The notes below the pieces were generated by a model. That model saw only the letters and a list, made by a program, of their open reading frames with translations, had not been told where the DNA came from and made no database searches. Positions 7,129 through 16,203 of a stretch of 64,000 nucleotides of DNA are shown in pieces. Both the position numbers and the translations under genes were made by a program. Position 1 is the first letter of the stretch; each line of letters starts with the position of its first letter. The stretch is from Klebsiella electrica (GTDB lineage Bacteria > Pseudomonadota > Gammaproteobacteria > Enterobacterales > Enterobacteriaceae): contig NZ_CP041250.1 in NCBI RefSeq assembly GCF_006711645.1, positions 1 through 64,000 of the forward strand, in the 5' to 3' direction.

Positions 7129-10100
7129 ATGCAATCAGCAGCACATCAGGAAAAACACTTCCAGCAATACATCATTGACCGGTTGGTAGATCAGGGCTGG
7201 AAGCTGGGTGATTCCAAGTTCTACGACACCGAGCGGGCGGTGTACCCCGAAGACCTGGAAAGCTGGATCAAAACCAGCGGCCAGCAGGAAAAATGGGACA
7301 AGCTGGAACGGCTCAACGGGGCCAAAACCCTTGAAGTGCTGATGGACCGCCTAGATAAAGCACTGGAGAAACAAGGCACCATGCAGGTGTTGCGCCAGGG
7401 CTTTTCTATTGCCGGTTGCGGCCTGATCGAGATGACCGAGGTCGCACCGGAAGACAAGCGCAATGCAGCAGTCATTGAGCGCTACCAGGCCAATATCCTG
7501 CGCGTGGTGCCGGAGCTGAAGTATCACCCGGCCCGTGAATTTGCCATTGATCTGGTGCTGTTTATCAACGGTCTGCCGGTGGCAACCGTCGAACTGAAGA
7601 CCGACTTCACCCAGTCCTGCGAAGCGGCCATGGATCAGTACCGCAATAATCGCCTGCCATATGACGCCAAGACCAAACGCAGGGAACCGCTGCTGACCTT
7701 CAAGCGTGGGGCTGTGGTACATTTCGCCATGTCCGACTCTGAAATCATGATGGCGACCAAGCTGGATGGAGAAAACACCTTCTTTCTGCCGTTCAATAAG
7801 GGGCGCAAGGACGAAAGCGGCACGGTACATGCGGGTAACCCGCCAGGTGAGATTAAGGCCGATGGTACTCAGGAATACCCTGTAGCCTACTTCTGGGAGG
7901 AGGTCTGCCAGCCGAATGCCTGGCTGCGGATTTTCCATAGCTTTGTCTACGTCGAGAAAAAGGACGTGGTGGATATTCAGGGCAACTGGTCGAAGAAAGA
8001 AACCCTGATTTTCCCGCGCTTTCACCAATGGACGGCAGTGAACCAGATGCTGGCCGATGCTCGCGAAAATGGCGCAGGCATGACCTACCTGTGTGACCAC
8101 AGCGCAGGTTCCGGCAAGACCAGCACCATTTCCTGGACGGCCCATGACTTGGTGAAACTGCGCGAAGATAACGGCGACGCGGTGTTTAACAGCGTGATCA
8201 TTGTCACCGACCGTAATGTGCTGGACGGCCAGCTTCAGGACGCGGTGAAGCAGATTGACCATCAGTTTGGTGTGATCGCCGCCATTGACCGGCAGAAGTC
8301 ATCCAAGTCCAAGAGCAAACAGCTCTCGGATGCCTTGTTGTCTGGCACGCCGATTGTGGTAGTCACGATCCAGACCTTCCCCTACGCGATGGAAGCCATC
8401 ATCACTGACAAGGCCCTGAAAGGGAAAAACTTTGCTGTGATCATTGATGAGGCGCATAACTCGCAGACTGGCTCTACCGCCGCTAAGCTGCAAGCCGCGC
8501 TGGGGATGAGCGGACAAGGCAAGATGTCCACCATGACGGTGGATGAACTACTGGAGCAACTGCAAAAGTCCCGCGCCCGCCCGGACAATATCAGCTACTT
8601 CGCCTTTACCGGCACGCCCAAGCACTCCACTTTGATGCTGTTTGGTCGCCCGACAGATCCAAGCCAACCGATCTCGGACGATAACCCGCCGCAAGCCTTC
8701 CATCTGTACACCATGCGCCAGGCCATTGAGGAGAAATTCATTCTCGATGTGTTGAACGGCTATGTGCCCTACAAAACGGCCTTCAACCTTTCCAAGCAGC
8801 TTGAAGACAGCAAGCGGGTAAGCGGCAAGGCCGCCAAACGCGCCCTGGCACAGTGGATGTCATTGCATCCCACCAATGTGACCCAGAAGGTACAGTTTAT
8901 CGTTGAGCACTTCACCAAAAACGTCGCCCACCGGCTGGATGGCAAGGCCAAGGCGATGGTCGTGACCAGCTCCCGTGCCGCTGCCATTCGCTACAAAAAG
9001 GCGTTTGACCGCTATATCGAGCAGCACAGCGAGTACGGCTTTATTCATTCACTGGTGGCCTTCTCCGGCAAGATGACCGGTAAGCAGGTGATGCACCAGG
9101 ATGACAGCGAGTTCAAGGATGATGTGTTTATCGTCGATGAGAACGAGGAATTCACCGAGCAGAGCATGAACCCGGATGTCCACGGGCAGGATTTGCGCTT
9201 TGCCTTTGACCGCCCGGAATACCGGGTGATGTTGGTGGCCGACAAGTTCCAGACTGGCTTTGACCAGCCCAAACTGGTCGCCATGTACGTGGACAAGAAA
9301 ATCGCCAACCATGTGGAGATTGTGCAGACCTTCGCCCGCCTGAACCGGACGGCGCCCGGGAAGGATGAAGTCTTTATCATCGACTTCGTGAACGATCCAG
9401 AGAACGTGCGCAAGGCCTTTGCCACCTATGACAAGGGCGCTCACATCGGCGAAGTGCAAGACCTCAATGTGGTCTACGAGATCAAGGAGCGACTGGACGA
9501 GCACGGCCTGTACGACGAGAAGGACTTGGCCGCGTTCAAAGAAGCCCGCTTCAAAACCATACGTGACATCACCCATACTAAATCGCCACAGCACAAGGCG
9601 CTGTATGCCGCTACAGCTGGAGCGACGGCCTTGTATAACGACAAGATGAAAATGTTGCGCGGTGGCATGGCAACCTGGGAAGCAGCGTTTGAGAAGGCCC
9701 GCGCCAAGGGTGATGAGGCGGGCATGAAGTCTGCCGATCACCACCAGGATGAGTATGCCGAGCAAATCAAGGCGCTGATGGGCTTCAAGTCGGACCTGGG
9801 GCGCTTCTGCCGTACCTATTCCTATATCGCCCAACTGATTGATTTTGGCGACCCGGAGTTGGAGAACTTTGCCGCTTTCGCCAAGCTGCTGCAAAAGCGC
9901 CTTCAGCACGAAGCACCGGAAACCGTGGACTTGACAGGCCTGGTGCTTACTGGCTTTGACATCAATGCTCGACCCGATGACGTAGAAGACGAAGGCAAAA
10001 CCCCGGTATTGCAACCAGCAGGTGCAGGCGGTGGTGGCGCGGCAGGCGACAAGCCGAAATTCGTCAAAGAGATTATCGAGAAGCTCAACAGCCTGTTTGG

Positions 10101-10386
10101 TGAGGCGACGCCGATCCAGGATCAGGTTGCTTTCGTTAATCAGATTTCAGCGATTACCGGTGAAAGCGATGTCGTCATGGCTCAGGTGGAAAGCAACACC
10201 CGTGAGCAGGCTATGAAAGGCAACCTCCCCGGTGCTGTGCAGCAAGCGGTTGTTCGTGCTTTGTCCAGTCATCAGAAGCTGGCAACCCAGGTGCTCAAGT
10301 CTGACCGTCAGGGCATGACCGCATTGGTTGATATGGTGTATGACCTGCTGCGTGAAGGCAAAGACATCGATCTGGGTATGGATTAA
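7129..10386 (+). CDS. hsdR: Type I restriction-modification system, restriction/translocase subunit
   Basis: A 1085-residue HsdR, the ATP-driven DNA translocase and nuclease of the complex. Near residues 140-155 the segment FAIDLVLFINGLPVATVELK carries the D...ExK nuclease signature. The helicase motor shows Walker A SAGSGKTS at about 325-331, DEAH at about 440, FTGTPK about 60 residues later, and the helicase C-terminal motif QTFARLNRT. The ATG directly follows the hsdS stop (TAAATG), so the three genes form one unit. All key motifs are present and the length is normal, so the nuclease should be active. The order M-S-R, with hsdR last, means methylation subunits are made first. Confidence 0.95.
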   Translation: MQSAAHQEKHFQQYIIDRLVDQGWKLGDSKFYDTERAVYPEDLESWIKTSGQQEKWDKLERLNGAKTLEVLMDRLDKALEKQGTMQVLRQGFSIAGCGLIEMTEVAPEDKRNAAVIERYQANILRVVPELKYHPAREFAIDLVLFINGLPVATVELKTDFTQSCEAAMDQYRNNRLPYDAKTKRREPLLTFKRGAVVHFAMSDSEIMMATKLDGENTFFLPFNKGRKDESGTVHAGNPPGEIKADGTQEYPVAYFWEEVCQPNAWLRIFHSFVYVEKKDVVDIQGNWSKKETLIFPRFHQWTAVNQMLADARENGAGMTYLCDHSAGSGKTSTISWTAHDLVKLREDNGDAVFNSVIIVTDRNVLDGQLQDAVKQIDHQFGVIAAIDRQKSSKSKSKQLSDALLSGTPIVVVTIQTFPYAMEAIITDKALKGKNFAVIIDEAHNSQTGSTAAKLQAALGMSGQGKMSTMTVDELLEQLQKSRARPDNISYFAFTGTPKHSTLMLFGRPTDPSQPISDDNPPQAFHLYTMRQAIEEKFILDVLNGYVPYKTAFNLSKQLEDSKRVSGKAAKRALAQWMSLHPTNVTQKVQFIVEHFTKNVAHRLDGKAKAMVVTSSRAAAIRYKKAFDRYIEQHSEYGFIHSLVAFSGKMTGKQVMHQDDSEFKDDVFIVDENEEFTEQSMNPDVHGQDLRFAFDRPEYRVMLVADKFQTGFDQPKLVAMYVDKKIANHVEIVQTFARLNRTAPGKDEVFIIDFVNDPENVRKAFATYDKGAHIGEVQDLNVVYEIKERLDEHGLYDEKDLAAFKEARFKTIRDITHTKSPQHKALYAATAGATALYNDKMKMLRGGMATWEAAFEKARAKGDEAGMKSADHHQDEYAEQIKALMGFKSDLGRFCRTYSYIAQLIDFGDPELENFAAFAKLLQKRLQHEAPETVDLTGLVLTGFDINARPDDVEDEGKTPVLQPAGAGGGGAAGDKPKFVKEIIEKLNSLFGEATPIQDQVAFVNQISAITGESDVVMAQVESNTREQAMKGNLPGAVQQAVVRALSSHQKLATQVLKSDRQGMTALVDMVYDLLREGKDIDLGMD

Positions 10387-10390
10387 GCCG

Positions 10391-11659
10391 ATGCTCGACC
10401 TGCTGAATCTGCCAGGCATCAAGCCGGTCGATATGCGCCACGAAGGCAAGTGCCTTGTGATAGTTGCTGAGCCGGTAACGGTCCAGGTGCCGTTATGTGG
10501 GGACTGCAACATCCCTATGCACAGACACGGTACGCGCAAAAACAAGTTCATGGACACGCCGTTGTACATGGAGCCCGTCCGCCTTGAAGTTCAGCGCCCG
10601 CGCTTTCGCTGTGAGTCGTGCGGAAAAATGTCCATGCCGGAGTTGAGTTTTCTGGATGACAAACGCCGAGCCACCAAACGGCTGGTCGATGTTATTCGGC
10701 AACAGTGCCTGGGAACCACCTTCCATGCTTTAGCCGAGCAAACCGGTGTGGCGGTGAACACCGTCAAGAACATCGCTCACGATCTCATTGAGGAACTCTC
10801 CCAAACCGTTCGTTACGAAACCCCTGTCATCATGGGTATTGACGAAGTGAACCTGGCCGGAGGGTATCGCTGTGTAATCACCAATCTGGCAACCAACAAC
10901 GTCTTTGATATGTTGGAGCATCGTACTCAAGAGAATTTGAATCCCTTCTTCAAGGATTTGCCGGATGCTGACAAGGTGGAATGGGTCTGTACGGATATGT
11001 GGCGACCCTTCAAGCGTTCCTTTGCTCAGTATCTGCCCAACGCCAAACTGGTGATCGATAAGTTCCATGTCGTCAAGATTGCCTCTGAAGCCCTGGAAGC
11101 GGAGCGCAAGAACTATCAGGCACAGTTAAGCAAAGAAGATCGCATTTACGTCAAAAAGTCCATTCGCTGGCTTACCCTGAAGCGACCCGGCAACCTGACG
11201 CCCGCAGAGCAAAAGGCGCTGGAGGTTGTAAAGCAGGCGATCCCAGCACTTGCCATGGCCTATGACTTCAAGGAAGCCTTCTTCTGCATCTACGACGAAC
11301 CCGACAAGCAGAGTGCTCAGAACGCCTTTGAGGCTTGGAAGAACAGCCTGCCGCCTTATGGCATGGAGCCTTTCAAAAAACTGGTAAAAACGGTACACAA
11401 CCATTACGACGACATCTTTGCCTACTGGGATGCGCCGTTCTCACTCACCAATGGCTATACCGAAGGGCTCAACGGTTTGATCAAGATGTCCAACCGGTTA
11501 GGTCGGGGTTATAGCTATGAGATCATCCGTGCAAAGACGTTGTACTCCAAAGAAGCCCGCAAGGTTGGCAGTGGTATTCGAGCAGGACGAGGCAAGGTCG
11601 AGTATGGACCGCACATTCCGACATTGTTGAAGCAGGCAGAAGGTGGAGAGTTGGATTAA
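10391..11659 (+). CDS. tnpA: ISL3-family transposase
   Basis: A 422-residue DDE transposase of the ISL3 family. The N-terminus has a zinc-finger-like set (CGDCNIPMHRHG, then CESCGKMSMPE). Acidic catalytic candidates are the Asp in GIDEVNLAGG, the Asp in VCTDMWRPFK, and the Glu in TNGYTEGLNGLIK. It starts 4 bp after the hsdR stop on the same strand and may be read from the hsd transcript. It is the only transposase inside the inverted ends at 3697 and 11808, so it presumably moves the whole 8.1-kb unit. It looks complete. Confidence 0.9.
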   Translation: MLDLLNLPGIKPVDMRHEGKCLVIVAEPVTVQVPLCGDCNIPMHRHGTRKNKFMDTPLYMEPVRLEVQRPRFRCESCGKMSMPELSFLDDKRRATKRLVDVIRQQCLGTTFHALAEQTGVAVNTVKNIAHDLIEELSQTVRYETPVIMGIDEVNLAGGYRCVITNLATNNVFDMLEHRTQENLNPFFKDLPDADKVEWVCTDMWRPFKRSFAQYLPNAKLVIDKFHVVKIASEALEAERKNYQAQLSKEDRIYVKKSIRWLTLKRPGNLTPAEQKALEVVKQAIPALAMAYDFKEAFFCIYDEPDKQSAQNAFEAWKNSLPPYGMEPFKKLVKTVHNHYDDIFAYWDAPFSLTNGYTEGLNGLIKMSNRLGRGYSYEIIRAKTLYSKEARKVGSGIRAGRGKVEYGPHIPTLLKQAEGGELD

Positions 11660-11784
11660 CGCGAGAGAGGGCGCGTCTGAGAATCCAACCAATGTTAGAT
11701 TTTCGCAGGGTGCTGAAAAACAGAGAAATCCAACCAGAAGCAGCTTTTTGTCCGACTAAGAATCAAGGGTTAGAATGGATGAAT

Positions 11785-11808
11785 TCCAACCCTAGAATGC
11801 AAATAGCC
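11785..11808. repeat. Right terminal inverted repeat of the ISL3-family transposon
   Basis: The complement, read inward from 11808, begins GGCTATTTGCATTCT and matches the left end at 3697 in 21 of 24 positions. The duplicated target CTTTTTTC follows at 11809-11816. The 125 bp between the transposase stop and this repeat contain several short CCAAC-type repeats but no gene. Confidence 0.85.
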
Positions 11809-11950
11809 CTTTTTTCTTTGCCGAGAATTTTCTTCGTAATATTACCGGAGTCAGGATGACTAACCAGCCAGCGACGGCCAGCCAGAAAACAGACGAAGTC
11901 ACAAACAAAACTACCCCGTCAATGACGGTAGACACGATATTTTCGGGCAC
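11792..11950 (-). CDS. Small membrane protein, tail altered by transposon insertion
   Basis: A 52-residue frame starting at GTG 11950 with AGAGGAGTG just upstream. About 20 residues around VFWLAVAGWLVILTPVI form one transmembrane helix, followed by a basic tail. The ISL3-type transposon entered at the eighth codon from the end, so the tail now reads into the transposon (GLFAF). Before insertion the frame would have ended with VNRNYE, with its stop overlapping the resD start at 3676, indicating it was translationally coupled to resD. I do not recognise the family. It follows the 338-residue gene by 43 bp in the same direction. Confidence 0.5.
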   Translation of the reverse strand: MPENIVSTVIDGVVLFVTSSVFWLAVAGWLVILTPVILRRKFSAKKKGLFAF

Positions 11951-11993
11951 AGGTTTCACTCCTCTTCAGTGGGTGGCTATGGAACGGGAACAT

Positions 11994-13010
11994 TCATGAC
12001 ACCAACATCCAGTAGATAAAGCACAGAAAACCCATCCCCCATCCCCAGAACAGGATCTGGCCGCGGTATTTATCCCGCAGGTTAAAAAATGGATGTGCCT
12101 GCAGGTCAACGAGCTCCTCACTTTGCGAGGCAAGCTCCCTTTCCAGCTCCAGGATTCTTTTCTGCGACTGAGCACACAGGGTAGCCAGCCGGATGACCCC
12201 GGTTGCCCGTTGCGCCACCTCCAGGTCTGAATCCCCGCTCTGCGGCAGAGACAGTTTTTCTGCCCGCAGCGGCAGGGCGTCACATTTATCGTCCGGGAGC
12301 TGGCCCTCTTTCCTGTGCAACAGATGATAAAATGGACGATTCTTAAGTGAAGTAATTAACTGTTTTTGCGACCGTTTTTTGCCTTCGAGCTGCGCGATTT
12401 TTTCCTGCAGCCCGCGATAACAGTCTTCCAGCCGGCGTACCGCGGATACCAGGGGCTCCACCCGGAGCGTTGAGCACCTGCCCCGTGGCAACTGCAGTTC
12501 GTCTGCCCGCAGCGGCATTGAGCTGGTATCCCCCGCCGGGAACCGGAAACCCATTGCGTGCCACAGCCTGTCCCTCCGGATCTTGTTTTCTTCGTTTTCT
12601 TCATCAACCCGGGAAATTTCAATCGGCAAAACCAGGGTTGCTGGCGGAAGGCCTCTGGCCCAGAGAACAAACTGCTGCGTGATCCAGCTACCCAGGCCGA
12701 GTCCCTGCAGGCGGCGTTCCAGTCTGAACTCATCTGTAAACAGATGCAGGGCCTTCTGTTGAGGCCAGTAGATTGCAGTGAAAGTCTGAGTCTTCGTCAG
12801 TTCGGTATCGGCCAGGTACAGTGTCATTATGCAGGAGACCCGGTACAATCCGTCGGGAAAATGGTCAGAAGTTGGCCCCCACGATTCCTCCCTGCTCAGA
12901 ATAACGACCAGATTTTCCTCCTGGCGGGTACTGTTATTTGTAATGATCTCCGGCAATGTCACGAGCCACATTGTTTTGTCGTCACCAGTCCGGGTAACAC
13001 AGTCGGTCAT
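11994..13010 (-). CDS. GNAT-like, coiled-coil, membrane-anchored protein of unknown function
   Basis: A 338-residue protein. Residues about 90-165 resemble a GNAT acetyltransferase core: RRLQGLGLGSW is an acetyl-CoA-loop-like motif, followed by a helix and the typical C-terminal RRDRLWHAMGFRF. The rest contains a tandem duplication of about 75 residues: the first unit runs from MPLRADELQLP to LKNRPFYHL, the second from LPLRAEKLSLP to LQAHPFFNL, each with a coiled-coil segment. The last 20 residues form one transmembrane helix. The ATG at 13010 has AGGGA upstream and overlaps the preceding stop (ATGA). GNAT assignment is tentative because I checked only motif spacing. It could link an acyltransferase-like domain to the inner membrane. 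Confidence 0.6.
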   Translation of the reverse strand: MTDCVTRTGDDKTMWLVTLPEIITNNSTRQEENLVVILSREESWGPTSDHFPDGLYRVSCIMTLYLADTELTKTQTFTAIYWPQQKALHLFTDEFRLERRLQGLGLGSWITQQFVLWARGLPPATLVLPIEISRVDEENEENKIRRDRLWHAMGFRFPAGDTSSMPLRADELQLPRGRCSTLRVEPLVSAVRRLEDCYRGLQEKIAQLEGKKRSQKQLITSLKNRPFYHLLHRKEGQLPDDKCDALPLRAEKLSLPQSGDSDLEVAQRATGVIRLATLCAQSQKRILELERELASQSEELVDLQAHPFFNLRDKYRGQILFWGWGMGFLCFIYWMLVS

Positions 13011-13330
13011 GTATTTTTCCCTAACAGTGAACAATACACTTTAAAGACCTTATTGATGAGGCAGGCTTTCCACGGCGGAGCGCTGTGTTCAGACTGCGGC
13101 AGATGGTAGTCACCCGTGAGCACCCAGAAATCAGGCTGGCCTGATTGTTCTGCCACCATTCTGCCGTTTCGTTTGAGAATTTTTGGAGATCGCCATTTCT
13201 GACGCCTGCGGGCTGTCTCGATGGGGCTGTCCTCATTAAGGCCAGAATAAAGCCACAGCTCCTGGTGGCCATATACATCCTCAAGCTCCCGGACCACATC
13301 GTTAAATGAGCTAAATGTTGGTGTACCCAT
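13007..13330 (-). CDS. Uncharacterised 107-residue protein
   Basis: Middle gene of a three-gene minus-strand unit. The ATG at 13330 is preceded by GAGGCGAGG at suitable spacing; a TTG ten codons upstream is possible but has no comparable site. The stop overlaps the next gene's start by 4 bases, indicating translational coupling. The sequence is soluble and charged, with an N-terminal helix (FNDVVRELEDVYG) and a tryptophan-rich centre. I do not recognise it. Confidence 0.55.
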   Translation of the reverse strand: MGTPTFSSFNDVVRELEDVYGHQELWLYSGLNEDSPIETARRRQKWRSPKILKRNGRMVAEQSGQPDFWVLTGDYHLPQSEHSAPPWKACLINKVFKVYCSLLGKNT

Positions 13331-13356
13331 ACCTCGCCTCAAAAATAGTATCCGGT

Positions 13357-13752
13357 TCAATAGTCATTCTTGCCAAACAGCTGAGGCAGTTCATCAAACA
13401 ACATCACATGGCGGGTGCGCTTTCCCTTGAAAATGCGCCTCATCACTGGCGTGAAATCCGCAGGCTCCCAGCCATAGGGCCACGTATAGAAGATTCCGGC
13501 TTTCAGCGTGTTATCTGGTCGTTCAGGGCCAGCGACGATACGTCTTACCTCCGCGCTCAGGGCCTCACCGCGCAGGCCGTACTGTCCCAGGTAACGACGC
13601 AGCCGCGTTCTCGGCATCCGCGGATCGGATTTCACGTAAGCATTAATATCCATATGCTGCGTGGCGGTGATGATATTCATGCCGCACTTGCGCATGGTGC
13701 TGAAAGCGGTGGCCATCACGTCTGTCTCTGGTTCGCCATCAGTTCTGTTCAT
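13357..13752 (-). CDS. Uncharacterised 131-residue protein
   Basis: First gene of the minus-strand unit. An in-frame ATG at 13752 (MNRTDGEPETDV) has an AAAGGA ribosome site; the open frame extends further upstream without a better start. The product is basic and soluble, with the pattern RTRLRRYLGQYGLRGEALSAEVRR, which could be a small helical nucleic-acid-binding unit. It ends 27 bp before the next start. I do not recognise the family. It lies downstream of ccdAB in the same direction, so it may be co-transcribed with it. Confidence 0.55.
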   Translation of the reverse strand: MNRTDGEPETDVMATAFSTMRKCGMNIITATQHMDINAYVKSDPRMPRTRLRRYLGQYGLRGEALSAEVRRIVAGPERPDNTLKAGIFYTWPYGWEPADFTPVMRRIFKGKRTRHVMLFDELPQLFGKNDY

Positions 13753-13920
13753 CTGGTTTCCTTTTACTGACTTAAGGGTGTTTGTGTGAACCGTTCGTTT
13801 AAGCTGACCCCGCGAAAGCCTGCAGGGCATCCGCTCCGGAGGGCAGTTCATGCTGAGGGTTAAGCTCTGCGGCAATGCTTCGTTTTGACATCCTCGATGT
13901 CTTTCAGGGCGGGGAGGCTG

Positions 13921-14446
<526 letters not shown>

Positions 14447-14470
14447 AATGCACTCCGGAATACATACTAA

Positions 14471-14484
14471 TGATATGCATATCA
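14471..14484. promoter_or_regulatory. Candidate ccdAB operator palindrome
   Basis: TGATATGCATATCA is a perfect 14-bp palindrome 25 bp upstream of the ccdA start, within an AT-rich stretch that probably holds the promoter. CcdA/CcdB complexes repress their own promoter in F. The site is inferred. Confidence 0.5.
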
Positions 14485-14527
14485 GTATAGCGTAAGGATG
14501 CAGCTGACTCACGCCCGCCTGAAACAT

Positions 14528-15020
14528 ACTGTTATGTCGCCATTCATTTCACACCGTGAAATTCACATACAAAATAATCACCTTAGAGATAACAAGCAGC
14601 CATACAGCCACGCCGTTAAATTACCGGATGGCCGTTCCGGCCGGATCCGATTTTTCACGTTTTGAGAAGTTTCCGGAAGTGAAACACGGTCAGGGAATAA
14701 GCAAAGCGCCCTTTTAGGGTAGTGAGCGGCCGGTCACGGGGCAGGGGAGGAACATAACATATAGCGTTGTTGCCAGCTTCATATACCGCTACATCTTGTG
14801 TCAGGGGGCCATTTAGCACCGGGGCGGTTCCGGCAGATCCGGGACTCAGGGTTTTCGGATCTGCGGAGAAATGAGAAGAGGCAGGCGTTGTTGTAGCATT
14901 AAAATGCTCACATGCAGTAATTTTAGAAGCATCACAATTTTCAAAAACTAAAAAACTGATTAATAGCTAATGATGGAATGCTAGGTTAGCATTAAGAACA
15001 AAACAAACATGAAAGGAACG
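14528..15020. other. Intergenic region between ccdA and the next gene
   Basis: About 490 bp with no open frame I can support. It contains short inverted runs (for example around 14625-14660, GGCCG-rich) and an AT-rich stretch at 14890-15000 that could hold the promoter of the following gene. The multimer-resolution site rfsF would be expected near resD or ccd, but I could not identify it. Confidence 0.4.
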
Positions 15021-16106
15021 ATGATGCTCAGCCAGCTTAACCTGCGTTTTCATAAAAAGCTGATCGAGGCACTGAAAGTGCGTGCCGGTCGCGAAAATAC
15101 TTCGGTCAACGCCCTGGCCGAACGCTTCCTCGATAACGGACTGAAAACGGTCGCGCCCGGCGACGGGTATTTCCAGCTGATCGCCGACCCTGAAAGCACG
15201 ATCCGGCAGCTGTACCGCAAGATCGTCGTCGGCATGTCCTTCGAGCCAGTCTCCCGGGACGAACTGCGGTTCATGCTGGTCAGCGCCCGACAGGGTTTCC
15301 TGCGCGGACGTCACCGCCTGGTCACCCGGCCGGCGCTCAGCACGCTGCTGCAGATCGTCCAGGAACTGCTGACCTGGCAGGTGGAACAGGACAGGGTGCG
15401 GGACGAACATTATTTGCGGGGAACCTACCGGCTGCGCGACGGGGATCTGCTGGCAGACTATGACCGGTTTCTGACCGGACTGCGCCCGGTCATCGACCAC
15501 GCCACCGCCGAGCAGCTGCTGCGCCCGCTGGAAAGTGGCTGTCTGGAACTGACAGATTTTCCGGATTCCGTGCTGGCAGGGAGTTTCACTCTGGCCAGAC
15601 TGAGGGAGGTTTTTCCGCTGGTGCTGTGCGGACTGGAGCGGACCGAGACCCAGGTCGAGGCCCTGGTGCAGGAGCTGCGCCCGCTTATCCCGGCCGTGAC
15701 GGAAACTATTGCAGCCGGTACGTTGCGCCTCGATATTCAGATCGACGGACTCCAGCCTGGGCAGCGTCCTGGCGCGCTGTACAGGACACCGAAACTACAT
15801 ATGATCCTGACCGGGCAGGAGTTTGTGTTCCCCTGCGGCTGGGCGGCATTCTCTGAACTGCTGGGCCTCCTCACTCTGTACACCCGTCACCCGGAAGCCC
15901 TGCAGCATGGTCATCAGGGGGAGCGGGTGATGTTCTCTCCGCCGGGGAGCGTAACCAAAGAGGGGTTTTTCGGGATCGACGGCCTGCGGATTTTTTTGCC
16001 GGCGGAGGCCTTTGATGTGCTGGTCCGGGAGCTCACCACGCGGTGTAATGAAGGCTCGCTGGCGGAGGCCCTGACCGGGCTGCGCTGCCTGTACGGGGAT
16101 GTCTGA
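15021..16106 (+). CDS. Large protein with N-terminal ribbon-helix-helix-like segment, unknown function
   Basis: A 361-residue protein if translation begins at the ATG at 15021; ATG also occurs at 15009 and 15024, and AAAGGA at about 15012-15017 favours 15021 or 15024. Residues about 3-40 (LNLRFHKKLIEALKVRAG, then NTSVNALAERFLDNGL) look like an Arc/MetJ-type ribbon-helix-helix domain. The remaining 320 residues are helical and show no motif I know. The coding sequence is GC-rich with a clear codon pattern, so the gene is real. It may be a plasmid DNA-binding regulator; that is inference. Confidence 0.6.
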   Translation: MMLSQLNLRFHKKLIEALKVRAGRENTSVNALAERFLDNGLKTVAPGDGYFQLIADPESTIRQLYRKIVVGMSFEPVSRDELRFMLVSARQGFLRGRHRLVTRPALSTLLQIVQELLTWQVEQDRVRDEHYLRGTYRLRDGDLLADYDRFLTGLRPVIDHATAEQLLRPLESGCLELTDFPDSVLAGSFTLARLREVFPLVLCGLERTETQVEALVQELRPLIPAVTETIAAGTLRLDIQIDGLQPGQRPGALYRTPKLHMILTGQEFVFPCGWAAFSELLGLLTLYTRHPEALQHGHQGERVMFSPPGSVTKEGFFGIDGLRIFLPAEAFDVLVRELTTRCNEGSLAEALTGLRCLYGDV

Positions 16107-16203
16107 CATGGTGCGTCGGCGATAGCCGGGCCTGGTACTGGAAGACTGGGCGAGATAAAGGAATAAGGCCGCCATCCGACGGCCTGACCACTATTTTGCG
16201 ATG

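Larger units (their letters stand above)
3697..11808. mobile_element. 8.1-kb ISL3-family transposon carrying a type I restriction-modification operon
   Basis: The element is 8112 bp. Its ends are inverted: both begin GGCTATTTGCATTCT, and 21 of the first 24 bases match. The same 8-bp sequence CTTTTTTC flanks both sides (3689-3696 and 11809-11816); ISL3-family elements make 8-bp target duplications. Inside are hsdM, hsdS, hsdR and an ISL3-type transposase, all on the plus strand and tightly spaced. Structure and duplication together indicate that the restriction-modification operon arrived as a transposon passenger. Removing the element and one duplication copy restores a small open frame that overlaps the resD start. 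Confidence 0.88.

Noticed and set aside
7351..8262. Long minus-strand frame inside hsdR
   Set aside because: Shadow of hsdR; the sense frame has all catalytic motifs.
12558..13109. Plus-strand frame opposite the 338-residue gene
   Set aside because: The minus-strand genes overlap by ATGA and have ribosome sites; this frame has neither.
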